From Rhodeus uyekii (Eukaryota; Chordata; Actinopteri; Cypriniformes; Acheilognathidae), in NCBI GenBank assembly GCA_037043235.1, contig JAWRVZ010000131.1:434001-498000 (forward strand): a DNA stretch of 64,000 nucleotides, written 5' to 3'. Position 1 is the first letter of the stretch, and every line of letters begins with the position of its first letter. Of this stretch, positions 51,001 to 62,461 are shown piece after piece. Below the pieces are notes generated by a model that saw only the letters and a list, made by a program, of their open reading frames with translations, was not told where the DNA came from and ran no database searches. The position numbers were made by a program, and so were the translations under genes.

Positions 51001-54000
51001 GCTGATTATAATTGAATTTAATAATTGAAACCACTTAGAAGTAGGTTCACATGGAATCACTAAAAATAAGTAAATAATTTGAGGCAGTATTTTAATTTGA
51101 ACAGTTTCTATAAAGAAAGAGGCATTACAACTAAATCATTGCTAATTTTAGTTAATATTGAGTGAAATTTAAATGAACATTAAATATACCCAGGTGTTTA
51201 ATTTCACCTATAGAAGGTAAAGAACACGGGGCCTGAGGAGATATTATTTGCTGTTAACAGCTGTATTTTTGATTTTATCCAACTTATAGGATTAACCAGA
51301 AATCTTTGAAAAAGATGTTAGAAGTTTGAAAAGTTCTGATAAAGAATATTGAGGGTCTTGCACATACCACAAAATACCATCTGAATACCGATTCATTTTA
51401 TGTTTCATATTTCCCAAATATATACCTTTTATATTTACATTTTGGCAGATCATAGCTGCCAGGGGCTCAGTGAAGATGACAAATAATAAAGGGGATAGAG
51501 GATATCCTTGTCTAGTGCCTCTTTGTAATGAAAAACTATGTGATAAAATTCAGTTAGCAATAACTGAGGCCCTGGGTGGATTATAGTTTGCCTTTATCCA
51601 CTGTATAAAATAATTTCCAAAACCAAATTTTAGCAAGACCATAAAAAGGAATTTACAGATGACTTTATCAAAAGCCTTTTCATCGTCTAAGGGTAATATT
51701 ACTATCGGGTACTATTATTGTCTGAATACGCTTTGATATATCAACAAGATTGAGATGTCTTCTTACATTGCTTGGAGAGTGATGGCCTTTAATGAATCAA
51801 GTTTGATCTTCATGAAAAATGATTATAATGAATAATTATTGAATCCAACAGGAATGCAAGTGCTTTAGAATGTATTTTAATATCAGTATTTATTAATGAA
51901 AGTGTGCAATAGCTGGATGGCAAAGTCTAAACTTTTAATACAATTTTATTAAAGCCATATTCATGTGGGGCCATTAGATTCCAAAAATGTTTTAGAAATT
52001 CTGCAGGAAATCCATCTTAGAAAAGTGATGCAATTTAACAGCTTATTATAACAATTTAACTGCAGTATTATTTTTTCGCTCAATAGTATCTGTGTGAAAA
52101 AAGGACCATACACAGAAGCAACAATTGAACTTAAAACAGTACGATTCTATTAGTTCTTTCTGGGGGTAACTTGTCAAATGCAAGATCAAGATATTTTACG
52201 TCTTTTCTGAAATAAGAATTCTGTCCAACAAACCCACAGGCCAGTTGGTTCAGATCTCTATCCTTCCACCAAAAGAAGCATAAGAAGACTATATCAGAAT
52301 CGTTCACAAGAAATTGATAGTACAGTCATTAGCGCAATGGGTTGTTGGCGAAATTGAATCAAGATGCCATTTCGACTATTTTTGAAATAAGGGCCATGAA
52401 GTAAATAATAATTTAAGGAGTAACCTTTGCATACTCATACTTTGCAGAGCAATTAAAAACCACACACAGTTTGTCTGCCTTCTTCGGATGAGCAACACTT
52501 TCTGAGGAATTGAAAAGTTAAAACAAACAACCGACCATCTCTGTCAAAAATAATTTCAGAATATATTTATTTGCAAAGATTTAAACTGCCACACTAAGAA
52601 AAGTCTTTATTCATAATCTATGGCAAAAAATCCTATTATAAATTAGCTTAGTGGACTCAGCAGCAAAAGGTATTATAGAAAAATCATGATTGCACAATAA
52701 TTGACTAAACAGAACACTTAGTGATAAAATGTTCCACATTGCTCTTTGTATAGTTATGCAAATCAAAGCTCAAAACAAAATTATGTAAGAATAGTCAATG
52801 GAAGCTAAATTCATCAGCAGACTGAAGGATGGATTCAAAGTCATACCAAAAATTGAAACACTATCAGAATGCTTAGCATCAATGTATCATGAAGCACAAT
52901 GAAATCGAATTGGAAGTGTGAACACCCGTTGCGGACAGTGGCAGCTAATAAGTGTCTGAAGTAAGACGCCAACAGGCACGCAGGAGGTGGGGCAAGGAGA
53001 CGCAGCGTCTCGTTCTCCCTTCAGGGAACCACGGTTAAAGACGTAATTGAGATGTTCACTTTCAAATGAAGCACTCAGTCAAGTTGACATTATTTAGTAA
53101 ACTGATTTCCACAAAAAATATATAAAAAACATGAGTAATGTAACCATTCTAAAGAAAAAAAGGATGATTTGTTGGGGAACGAGCAGTGCTATCATTATGG
53201 CTGGAAGGAGTTGTGAATCCGCTGATTTGGGGTCCACCGTGTCAGAGTGCATCTACTGTCAGCAGGATTATTTGGACCCTGTATTGCATGGTCCCTCCTG
53301 CATCACCACGGTGAGTACATGTAGCGTACTATGCCGGGAGGTGGACATGGGCGGAGTGTCCTGTTAACAGCAGGTAAGCTAATTGTATTTGTAGGTGAAC
53401 ATAAAATATGTCACAATCCACTACTGGTGAACGAGGCAGTGTAATGCAAGTATGTCTGAAAAGTATTTGTACTGTAACCCCAATCTAATAAATACATGAA
53501 TAACTAATAATTTGTCTGTTTTTAACTTTCCCTGTCTACTATATCTATTTACCTCAGGCAACGCAACAAACCCTGTGACCTCACACACTGTGGTATTGCA
53601 AGATGGTTGCACCTTTGCTCTACAAGCTACAACAAAACATTTTTTATTTGGTTAAATGAATTGTGCTTGTTAAATATATTTTTTATTAAAGTGGAAATCG
53701 GTTTACTAAATCATGTAAACTTGAATGACTTCTCATTCCACAAGAATGTCTTACAAACGTCTGTGTTCCTGCTCTGTTTGTTACAGCTGGACTCTCATTG
53801 TCGGGAATCTGTGTCTACATGGCGTACTCTGCGGCCGCCTTCAAAGAAGCTGTGGATATCTCTGGCCACAAAACCCTGGAGGACATAGAGATTTACTTTG
53901 GCTGGTCTCTGGCTCTGGCCTCTGTTTCTTTTGTTGGAGAACTCTGTACTGCCGTGGCATTTCTACTTACCTCAGCCAGAGTGAGCCAACTGACTAATCA

Positions 54001-54016
54001 AGAAGAAGATGAATAA
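44236..54016 (+). CDS. tmem114: Transmembrane protein 114 (claudin-like tetraspan protein)
   Basis: Four coding exons: 44,236-44,413, 44,502-44,579, 47,938-48,075 and 53,787-54,016 (TAA 54,014-54,016); 624 nt, 207 residues against about 223 in human. Phases close and introns are GT-AG. The protein belongs to the PMP22/claudin superfamily (CACNG-like branch) and in mammals sits at the plasma membrane; human TMEM114 is linked to eye lens development. Predicted membrane spans: about 7-28, 89-111, 117-143 and 170-193. The first extracellular loop has the claudin-type GLWRTC with C58 and a partner C64, and two N-glycosylation sequons at N42 (NSS) and N76 (NLT). AIGTDFWYIID and YSAAAFKEA are family signatures. 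The C-tail is short and acidic (QEEDE). The ATG at 44,236 is chosen by family alignment; an in-frame ATG at 44,107 would add 43 residues. A variant polyA signal ATTAAA is at 54,111. Confidence 0.95.
44691..44785 (-). repeat. SINE tail fragment (copy 3)
   Basis: Shares gcatttggcagatgctttta and acttacattgcattcaagat with the SINE at 33,428-33,586 and ends at ctacaggaaagc. It lies early in tmem114 intron 2. Confidence 0.75.
44972..45140. repeat. 38-bp perfect inverted repeat around a (TA)n core
   Basis: 44,972-45,009 is the exact reverse complement of 45,103-45,140. An inner inverted pair, ctgtaaatgcat at 45,011-45,022 and atgcatttacag at 45,061-45,072, flanks an alternating TA tract (45,021-45,062). 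The right arm carries an extra segment of about 30 bp between the two stems. It lies in tmem114 intron 2. Confidence 0.9.
45147..45194. repeat. 20-bp perfect hairpin with 8-nt loop
   Basis: AGCATAAACTAAAATTAATC at 45,147-45,166 pairs exactly with 45,175-45,194 across the loop gaaatttg. It starts 7 bp after the larger inverted repeat. It is AT-rich and too short for a microRNA precursor. Confidence 0.9.
46930..47266 (+). mobile_element. Right end of a Tc1-like transposon
   Basis: The stretch ends ggtctgaatactttccgtac ccactg followed by TA, the inverted form of a Tc1-type terminus beginning CAGTGGGTACGGAAAGTATT. The preceding sequence fits the 3' region of such an element. No left terminus or transposase is present, so this is a truncated copy in tmem114 intron 2. 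Confidence 0.75.
48835..49850 (-). pseudogene. BEL/Pao LTR retrotransposon remnant (integrase end)
   Basis: Read on the minus strand in shifting frames, the order is: a block like NAGGVLECQIRRVRSVLNAIL (about 49,670-49,745), then RPITPNHLL (about 49,525-49,555), KKWRR and VQYLAEQFWSRWCKEYL (about 49,425-49,480) and SSDGLVRRAKI (about 49,240-49,275). This is the C-terminal half of a BEL/Pao integrase in correct order, broken by frameshifts and stops. Sequence at 48,835-49,040, starting tgtcacggtggg, may be LTR remnant. Gag, protease and reverse transcriptase are not seen. Confidence 0.75.
50100..52100 (-). pseudogene. L1-type LINE ORF2 remnant
   Basis: On the minus strand, decayed reverse-transcriptase blocks appear in order: DGFPAEFLKHFW (about 51,975-52,012), LDDEKAFDKVI (about 51,660-51,695), RGTRQGYPLSPLLFVI followed by EPLAAMI (about 51,455-51,530) and a YADD-box relative reading YSDGIL (about 51,375-51,395) with KISG-KLDK downstream. 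Further left, DPWIDLEQ near 50,875 fits the C-terminal region. Many stops and frameshifts are present; the YADD box is altered. It lies antisense in tmem114 intron 3. Confidence 0.75.
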
Positions 54017-56400
54017 TTATCTGACATGACATGATCTGAATTAGGATTGTTCAGAACAGGAGAGAACTGCACCACATGAAAGCATTGAATATGACACAAA
54101 AACACTGAAAATTAAATCAATGTTTACATTTTCATATTTTTTAAGGCCAAAGGTAAAATTTCTGTATATTTCAGTCATCACTTTTAGTAAGGTCATAATA
54201 CAGGGTCACTTTTTGTGAACCCTTAGGAGTTCCTCTGGGAACTGCAGGTTTTAAAAAAAAGTTTTTAATAGAAATACCTGTAAAGAAAAAATCAGAGAAT
54301 CAAAAAATTCAAAGAATTACAGTAGAACAAAAAGTATTTGTTATACCACAAAACAAAATGCCTGTGACAACCCCACAAAATAATAGTAGCAGACCTCTGG
54401 TTGCCATGGTTTTATGCCAAAAAAAAAAGAGACTCAACTCCATTCCCCTAATTGAAACCCACATAATGCCCATATAATAGACTCTTCCACATTCATTCAT
54501 AGGAAACCTTCTTTGAAGAAAATACATCCCAGGACATTATGTGTATAATTTTTACTGTCTTTGTTTGTGTCTCTTGCATTGTATTTTGTTTTAAACGTGC
54601 TTTGTGAGAGTGAACTACTAGTTAATTTAACCGCACCTTATTGTGTCTCCTATATAATTAATGCTCATTTAACAACTCCCACATTTGTGTACTAGTGTGT
54701 TATATTAATCTGAGTATAAATGGTTACAAAGTTCCAGACAAAGGGCCATAAACAGAGGAATTTTCCCACTAGGAAAGTGCACCTTTCCCAAGCCAAAACT
54801 CAAGAGCTGTGGCTTCGGTGGAACTAAAAAAAAAAAGCCAAAAGATGTTCCCTCCCTTCTCTCTTCCTTCTTCTCCTGGTCGGTGTGCGTGTGTGGGACC
54901 GGAAACCTGGTCTGACCGCAAGGTCGCAGGCTGGAAGGCCCAACACATCAAGCCATATGCAACTTCCTCGACTATAACAGAATCAAACTAACAGTGCAAG
55001 TTTATTATTTCCTCATTCAGCATGGAAGAAATCCATTGCAGCTTCAACATCATCAACTCACGGAACCATCAAAACCTTCAGAGATTTCAGAGACTGCTTC
55101 AACTGCAAAGGCAAATGCAAGTATTGTACATTTAACAAGCTGTGTTTGTTTAGATTACTTATGTGTTTGTGATTTAGTTAATAAAAATGTCCTTATTTTG
55201 ATTCTTCCTGCAGATTGATGTCACTTAAACAATTCCTGATCTTGCTACACACTCTAAGCAATGTACATTACTAAGAAAGAATAATTTTTCTGTGGCCATG
55301 CAAAACAACCTTTCTTAGAATGAATGAATAATCAATACTTAGAGTTTGCTGGACAATCAGATTAACTGATTGTAATAGCTACATAAAGTTAATCAGATTA
55401 ACTGATCCAAATATTCATAATTAAATATAACAAGTTATGATTAATTATTTAATATTTCCCATTTGAGCTGGTTTGCTACATGCCAAACTGAATTAATACA
55501 ATTAATATAATTCTAATAACAATAAATACATGTCAAAATGTTAAGTGAATGTTGTAAAATGTATTAGATTTTTAAAAGTCAACACTAAAAATATATTCAA
55601 GTAAATAATTAAGGGGGTTCAGCTGACAAAAATAAAGCTTGGGAAGGATGTATAGAAAAATATTTGTTGACAATTGCAGTAGAAATGTGAAAACTTGCAT
55701 TTGCTTATTTTTAAGTATGTTATTTATGTTCGTTTTTTCCATTTACTACTTTCCTACTAGGGGATACAAGTTCTTTCAGCACAGTTGACATGAAACTAAT
55801 ACTTTATATTGATATTTGTTTTATTTTTTGAGAGACGTGGTGCTCTCTGGTTTCAATTGTAATGACAATTTATATAGCAACATCTATGTTGATTTTCGAT
55901 CTAGAGCTTATTATATTTAAACCTAAAAAATAGATTCCTCATAAACTACTGCCAAATTGCTTACATGACAATTAGACCTTGCTACTTAGTTCTGAGTAGA
56001 TTTTCGCTTTTATATAATTTTATTATGTTCATACATTACAAAACTTCTTGTAAATTTGTAATTTAATAAATCGTGTAAGATCATTACTGGACTAAAGTAT
56101 GAATATTGCACTAATGAAAGCAGGGTACTTTACTCACTCCAGATGGCTGGATCTGTCCCTCACAGATAGCTTGTTATAAAAATCATTCTGTAAATGATAG
56201 TCACAAAGGTTTCTGATAGCATGGCATTATTTTGGAAATTGCACTCCAATTTTGCAAAATACAACAGCCTTGCTGCATCTGTCTGACTGGTTTCCACAAT
56301 CGCTGATCTAAGAGACTTGTAGAAAAGCCCCTATGATATTTAATGCTTACTGTCAAAGCTGGAGGTCTCTTGCTACAGAAATTTCATCAAATATTTTGAT
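54017..56400. other. tmem114 3' flank and intergenic stretch
   Basis: The start is presumably tmem114 3' UTR: ATTAAA at 54,111-54,116 and AATAAA at 55,180-55,185 are candidate polyadenylation signals. No further gene is recognised. Reading frames near 54,769-55,218 have no family resemblance. Confidence 0.4.
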
Positions 56401-56582
56401 CTCAGTAATCTGAGATGTGGAAAGTATTGACTTTGGGGATGTGAGATGGATTGGAAAGAAAAAACAAACAAAAAACAATCCCAACATGGGTGAAAGTTTT
56501 CCGTATTATGACGGAATTCCGTATTTTGAACCTCGCCAGGAACCGTTTTTCCAAATCGCGTAAATCCGTTGAGATTTCAGTT

Positions 56583-56583
<1 letters not shown>

Positions 56584-56613
<30 letters not shown>
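56584..56613. repeat. Homopolymer of 30 G
   Basis: Thirty consecutive G on the plus strand, followed by a 28-bp unit (cgacagaccaacagaccaat plus 8 bp) that is repeated once at 56,621-56,668. The run can form a G-quadruplex and is prone to length error in assemblies. Confidence 0.9.
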
Positions 56614-56614
<1 letters not shown>

Positions 56615-57059
56615 ACAGGGCGACAGACCAACAGACCAATGTCCATGGCGACAGACCAACAGACCAATCGTACCTACTCGGCGATCTTCGGAGATAATGT
56701 GATTACGTAGAGAATTACCCAAGAAGTTCCGGGTGGGCGACAGACGAACCGCGCGGAGTGCAGTTGTGTCGGCGATTCTGATTGGTCAGTGAGACTCCGG
56801 CGTCCAATCGTATTTTTCAATTTACACTCGCTTGAGGACAACAACAGGTACAAGAAAACAACGCTCGCAAATTTTAAAAGTAATCTGAAAAAAATGAAGA
56901 ATTTGCCGGTTGGTTATAACACGAAGCAGCTTGAAGCTTTTTTGATGATGATGTAATGGATTGTGGTGATTAGAGAAAGTGAATTAAGTAACAAACCAAA
57001 ATTAAATATAAATGTTAGTTATAGAACAACAGATGCAGAAGCAAAACCAATGACAGAGT

Positions 57060-57350
57060 TATAGAATACAATACTTCTGAAGGATTCTAGTAATAATTTA
57101 GAACTCCCAAAATTGGTGAATATTTTCTCAACTGCTAACTTGAAATACTTATTTCACACCCTTTTTATAGTAGCTGCAAGTTGCCAGGAGAGGTCGTTTC
57201 TACACAATAATTTGCAAGGAATGCAGGAGCTTCCAGGAGGCCTCCGGCCCCCTGGACCCCTGGCCAGGGCGTTGCCCTGGACCTACCGGGGGCCCTGGCG
57301 GCCCCCAGCTTTAAGTTTCAGTATTTTCAGTTTTGCCAACTTTCACCCAT
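57060..57350 (+). pseudogene. Possible hAT transposase C-terminal fragment with GC-rich tail
   Basis: The plus-strand frame includes LELPKLVNIFSTANLKYLF and VAASCQERSF, which resemble the hAT dimerisation region (usual core: VASCERSFS). A GC-rich segment follows (57,225-57,310), with ccccctggacccctgg and gggcgttgccctgg, seen in some fish DNA elements. The match is short and broken, so the assignment is tentative. Confidence 0.4.
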
Positions 57351-59600
57351 GAATCCCAATGAATGTAAACAAAAACATGATGATAGACGATGTGACAAGA
57401 ATCAGCTTGAGCATAAATCAATAGGTTACTGTTTGTAACGTCTAGATTACTAATGTAGAAGGGAAGAGAGACAACAGAACTGAATTGATGTGTTAGGTGT
57501 TGCCCAGTCCACAGCCTGCAAGAAGGGAGCAACTCCTGGTAGTGTGAGCTCACACCATAAGGGGGCACAGCTTGGGCCAATCTCTGTTTAGAGATAGCCT
57601 TTACCTTCTGTTGGCATCCATAGCAGACAAAGAGCTGCTCTGAAGTTCTGAAGCTCTGAATTCGGTCCATGTAAAAGTGCAATGCGTGGACGGGACAGAG
57701 CAAAGCAAGGGCTGGGTGCTTGCAGGTTCACTACCTGGTTCTTGAAGAGAGTGGTGGGAACCTTGGGCACAAATCCGAGCCGGTTTCAGGATTACTGAAG
57801 GACCTGTACTGAATTCCAGGAACGTTTCGTTGACCGAAAATGGCGTCAGTAAAGCCAGATCAATAATTTTGTTAAACTGTAAGTGTCCCCAACTGCTATT
57901 AGGCAAACGGGAGGAAATGCATAGAGCACCTTGTCAGGCCACAGATGGGCCAGTGCTTCCATGACAAGTGTGGCATCCTCGTCCCATAGCGAGGAAAACA
58001 TAGGACAATGGGTGTTTTTGTTCTACGCGAAGCAACGGAAGCCTGGCTGAATCTCTCTCACAGCAGGCTTACTAAAGGATGGAGGCTTCAGTCTCCATTG
58101 AGTAGGTTCCCCCTCGACAAGAAGTCCACTGTTCAGTATGCTCAGGACATGGGTAGCCTGTAGCAACAGAAAGTGCAGCCTGCTCCAAATTAACAGCTTG
58201 TGAGTTAGAGCATGAAGCTTAGAGGAGCGATGAAAGAAATCATCTTTCAGATTGACCAATGTGAACCAGTTATTTTGACATACAGAATGAGCGAGAGCCC
58301 CACGGGTTAACATTCTGAAGTTATTTCCTCAAGTGTTTGTTCAACTCTAAAGAATAGGATGAAAAGAACCATCCTTCTTTGGAATTAGGAAATAACGGAA
58401 GTGAAAATCCTGATTGCAATGACTACTCGCTACGTTCCCCTTCTTGAGAAAGGAGGAGATCTTGTCTTTCAGAGGTCTGCTCTCTGTAAGAAGAGATAAC
58501 TGGTTAAATGTGGGGGTTTTCTGGCAAGCTGGTCTGTACCCTTTCATAATAGTTAAAATCACTCCTTCAGGAGCTGACACAGGCTGCCAGGCTGTTATGG
58601 GACTCCCCATATGAGAGTTCCCATAATTACCAGAAATTGCTTAGAGCTGCTAACAGGGAGGATACATTTAGGGATCTTACAACCAAGGCTGTGGTTTTAG
58701 AGGTTTAGTGGATGGACACAGAAAATCCATTTTGCCAGGGAGAACAGGTTTGGGAGCAGGAAAGCAGCCCACTTTGAAAGGGCTCAATGGGAGGGGGCCC
58801 ATGCTGAGATAGGCCATTTATGTAATGTACAGACCTGCGAGATAGCAGGTCTCCCCAGCAATGTTTCATGTGTTTAACACATTTAGGGAGGATAGAGAAA
58901 AGCTGCTGTCTAGGTCCAGGAGGGGGTCCCAGGAGTTTCCTATAATATAGACGTCCCGCTCTTGGTCAGAAGCACTTTGTAGGGACGGCCATTTGATATT
59001 GATGTGAGCCTCTCAGAAAACCTCTCTCCAAACGCTCTCTCACAAACCTCAAAGAGGACTGATTAAGATAAAGCAGTAGGAGTGTTTGTCTGAGGCGTCA
59101 CAGATGATGGTATGGCATCCTTGTCTTTGGAGCCATCGAGAAGGCCAGCATCGGATGGCTTGTCCATAAAAGGGGGTTTGACAGACAAGATCCTGGGAAC
59201 TGGGTAGCTTTGGTTGGCCCAGCTCAAAGAGGCCACATCACAGGAAGCCCTTGTGTGTGCACCTGCTTTTCCCTTTCCCCCATCAGAGCCATACAGACCT
59301 AAATCAGATCTCTGTGTACTGGCCACTTTGAGCCTGCAGTGCTGGAGTTTCTTGGGTGCTAGGCAAAGTCTACAGTTCTTGGGGAAATCAATAGCCTCTT
59401 CGTACACACAGTAGGGATGGGAATCATGTACGACAGAGGCTGATCCAAAAGATGTGTCCTCTTGTATACAATAGAGAAGTCCGTAAAAACACAAGCTGTG
59501 TAAACAATTTGAACAAATAGAGATTTTTGTGTGAATATAAATGCTTTCTTGGGTATTAGAATATCTGCATTTGTGGATCAGGTGACACGCATGCATTCAT
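57350..59600 (-). pseudogene. DIRS-like tyrosine-recombinase retrotransposon, decayed
   Basis: On the minus strand from right to left: a Gag-like region (59,063-59,596) with CRLCLAPKKLQ; a reverse-transcriptase entry block with LKDKISSFLKKG and FRYFLIPKKDGSFHPIL (58,347-58,610); a later block WFTLVNLKDDFFH (about 58,235-58,275); then a tyrosine-recombinase-like end with LCPVHALHFYMDR, SEQLFVC and SKQRLAQ (about 57,560-57,703). The order Gag, RT, recombinase and the wording of the blocks fit DIRS1-type elements. Internal deletion and frame breaks make it non-functional. Terminal repeats were not identified. Confidence 0.7.
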
Positions 59601-59639
59601 TGACATTTTCGCTGAGTCTTTCAGGGTTCTGTCACTTGT

Positions 59640-60390
59640 TTTCCAGTGTTTCGGTAACAGAGCTCTGACACTGCCCTATTGTCGTATCTTCGTGGGAGCG
59701 CATGGCTTTTTAGTGACTCAAGTCGCGCATGGTCTATTATCTGTGTAGCATCCTGTGTGCGGGTTATGATGTCCGAGACTTGTATTTCCCGAGACTTTGG
59801 TCTTGTTGAGCTTTGGTTTTGTGTCGGGATTCGGACATTCATGGCCATGTGTTTGTCCTTGTTGCGAGCTCAAGAGACGAGTGTTTGCTCGTTCTCGTGC
59901 GCTCTACGTCATGTGAGTGGCTGTGGTTTTGAGATTTGCTTGGGCCACGCTCTCTTTTGTCTGCGTGCATTGTTGTGAGCATGCGGTTCGTGTTTACATC
60001 GGCTGTGTGCTTTCATGTTGTGTTGCGCAGTTTGTGTTTTCACTAGCTGTGTGCTGTCTCATCTTGTTTTATGTGGAGATGCAGCTTATGCGCGTTCGGG
60101 TCGGTCGCGTGTTCATATCCTGTCATTGTGTAACCCGCCTGTCTTGTTCCCTTGATATAGTTTGATTTGCCCCAGCTGTTTCCCCTCATTTGCCCTTCCT
60201 CCTGTATCACTATTTAATCCCTATTTATCCCACTATTTAATTGTTTGCTGTCCTGCGCTGCGTTGTTGTTTTTGATTTTGGATGTTCCTAGTCTTGTCAA
60301 GTCGGTCGGTCCTGTTTTTGTTTCTGTTTTGTTTTCACTTTCAATTACGGTAATAATAAAAACCCTTCCACCTGCAAATGAGTCCTTGCT
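59640..60390 (+). repeat. GT-rich LTR-like repeat
   Basis: A 0.75-kb T/G-rich, CpG-containing block starts tgtcacttgttttcc near 59,629 and ends with an AATAAA-like cluster near 60,351. It differs sharply in composition from the flanks. A solo LTR or non-coding part of a retroelement would explain it, but no partner copy or target duplication is visible. Confidence 0.35.
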
Positions 60391-60399
60391 CATCCTTCC

Positions 60400-62390
60400 C
60401 ACTTACTACACTTAAACTAATACTGTACTTTACACAGTGTGTGTGCAAAATCCAGAATTACACAGTTGAGCAGCATTTTGTACAAATAGAGACACAGTTG
60501 TAAATACAAAACCTCAATTTTGTATTTATGTAGTTCAGAATTTGTGCATGAAATAAGATGTGAATTTGTGGATCAGGAGATACATTTGTTAACAAAAAGA
60601 AATGGCAAGTCTTAATATGAATACAAAATCAGACTTGGATTTTATATTTTAGTAGTTTTTTGTATTAACAACACCATAAGTATCTTAATGCAATCACATA
60701 CAATAAAATATATCACATAGTCACTGTTTCAATGAGCAGAAATGTGTGTAATGTAATGCTATATTACAGCGCAGAACATCTGTTCTTGTTTTTTGAGGTT
60801 GACCATGAACTCCTCTTCTCTCCTGTGGATTCAATCTTGACTACAGCATTATCCGAATAAAAGACTCTGATTGTATTCTTAGAATTGATTAGAAGCACCA
60901 CATTCTTTTTCTTTCTTTTTTTTCTGAGGAATTTTCTGCATTGTGCGATCTTTGCCTCCCTCTGCTGGTAGATAGAAATGGTGGGGTTTCAAAGTACCTA
61001 TCAAAGACCTTTTCTTGTTTTTGAAAGTCTTTTATGTTCACCAAATCTGCATGTATTGTATATGTACAGTAAAACAGTATTATTGTAAATATTGTAAAAT
61101 AATTGTTTTCAATTTTAAAATGTTATTTAGCCATATGATGTCATCAAGAATGCATTAAATTGATCAAAAGTCACTTATAAGGATTCCTTTTTAATAAATG
61201 CTTAAATAAATGTAATAAATAAATTTAACAGAAGCAAATAAATGTTCATTCAAATTTCTATTCATCAAAGAATTCCGAAAAAGGGACAAATTAGAACAAT
61301 TTGATAAGAATCAATAGTGGATTTAACTTTGTCTTTAATGTCAAATGTTAAAATGTTTTTAAAGTATCCTTCTCCCAGTTCAATAATAATTTATGAAATT
61401 TTATAGTATTGATTTGAAAGAATTAAAAGAGCAGTTACATGTCTATTCTTGAATTGTTTAATTGGTCGAGGTTATTAATAATAAGTACTGCAATACTTTT
61501 TAGAGATATGAATTAGTACAATAACCTAATTACACTGTAGTTAGTAATTCATACCTTTTTTACCAGTAGGAACTAGTAAATTAGTTCATACTGCTTTTTG
61601 TAAACTGTTCATCGATGTGAATGTCGTATGTTCTAATACAGTGGTTTTTCAAATATACATTTTTTTTCCTTTTAAATTGAGAGAACCTATCTATACAACC
61701 ATTTACATGTAATCAGGTCAAGCGATAAACAACGGGGCAAAAAGCACATCTGACTTTGTTCTCGTAGATGGCACAAATTCATCACTTTTCTTAAAAACTG
61801 CTTTTGATGATACAAGTGATAAATAGGATCCTTGACACATACTTCAACATCCTTGATCCAACACATAATTGTTTTTTCAGATGTACTGAATGAGTCGCAT
61901 TTTATTACATTCAGAAATAATACCGGTAAATAAACTGAAATGTTATAATGCATTACAAACATTATAAAATGTTGGAAACCTAAAACAGATCAAGGCCAAA
62001 CAAGTCAAAACGCATTCATTTAAAGCAGAACTGAAAGTAACTGGTGTTAGGCTCACATAACTCTCTCATTTGGCACAAATCCAAATGTTTCCATATTCGT
62101 GATATATTTGGACGCTAAACTATTATTTAGTATGTAAACTAGAATTTGTACTTCACTTGCTGTTACAGTATCAACAGAAAACAGAAAATTAACTTAATCC
62201 CAAAACACATTTCTACTGCATTTCAGTCCTGGCACAAAAGCTGACATCATTTCAGTGATTCTCTCTTTTTAACACAGGTGAGAGTCATGCTGATATCAGA
62301 TCGTTAGAATAACAGTAGTGTTTTAAATCATTGTTCTTCCTCTGTTAACTATGGTTACCTGCAAGGAAACACTAAGGACCGTTTCCTAAA
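60400..62390. other. Intergenic AT-rich stretch
   Basis: No gene recognised. A diverged dispersed fish repeat is suggested at about 61,010-61,180. The rest is AT-rich with no clear structure. Confidence 0.4.
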
Positions 62391-62461
62391 GTTCAAGATT
62401 CAAGAGTTTTATGTTTCACATACACAGTTACATACAGAATATACAACCGGCAGTGATGTAA

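Larger units (their letters stand above)
48076..53786. other. tmem114: tmem114 intron 3, largely retroelement wreckage
   Basis: The 5.7-kb intron between tmem114 coding exons 3 and 4 contains antisense BEL/Pao (48,835-49,850) and L1 (50,100-52,100) remnants. Near 52,950-53,040 a further repeat end is suggested by tctcgttctcccttcaggga. The flanks show no exon. Confidence 0.6.

Noticed and set aside
56402..56722. Minus-strand frame with a polyproline run as a proline-rich protein
   Set aside because: The prolines come from the G30 homopolymer; the flanks show no recognised domain.
59063..59596. 177-codon minus-strand frame, the longest in the window, as a host gene
   Set aside because: Its position upstream of DIRS-like RT and recombinase blocks on the same strand, and the CRLCLAPKKLQ-type wording, make it a retroelement Gag remnant.
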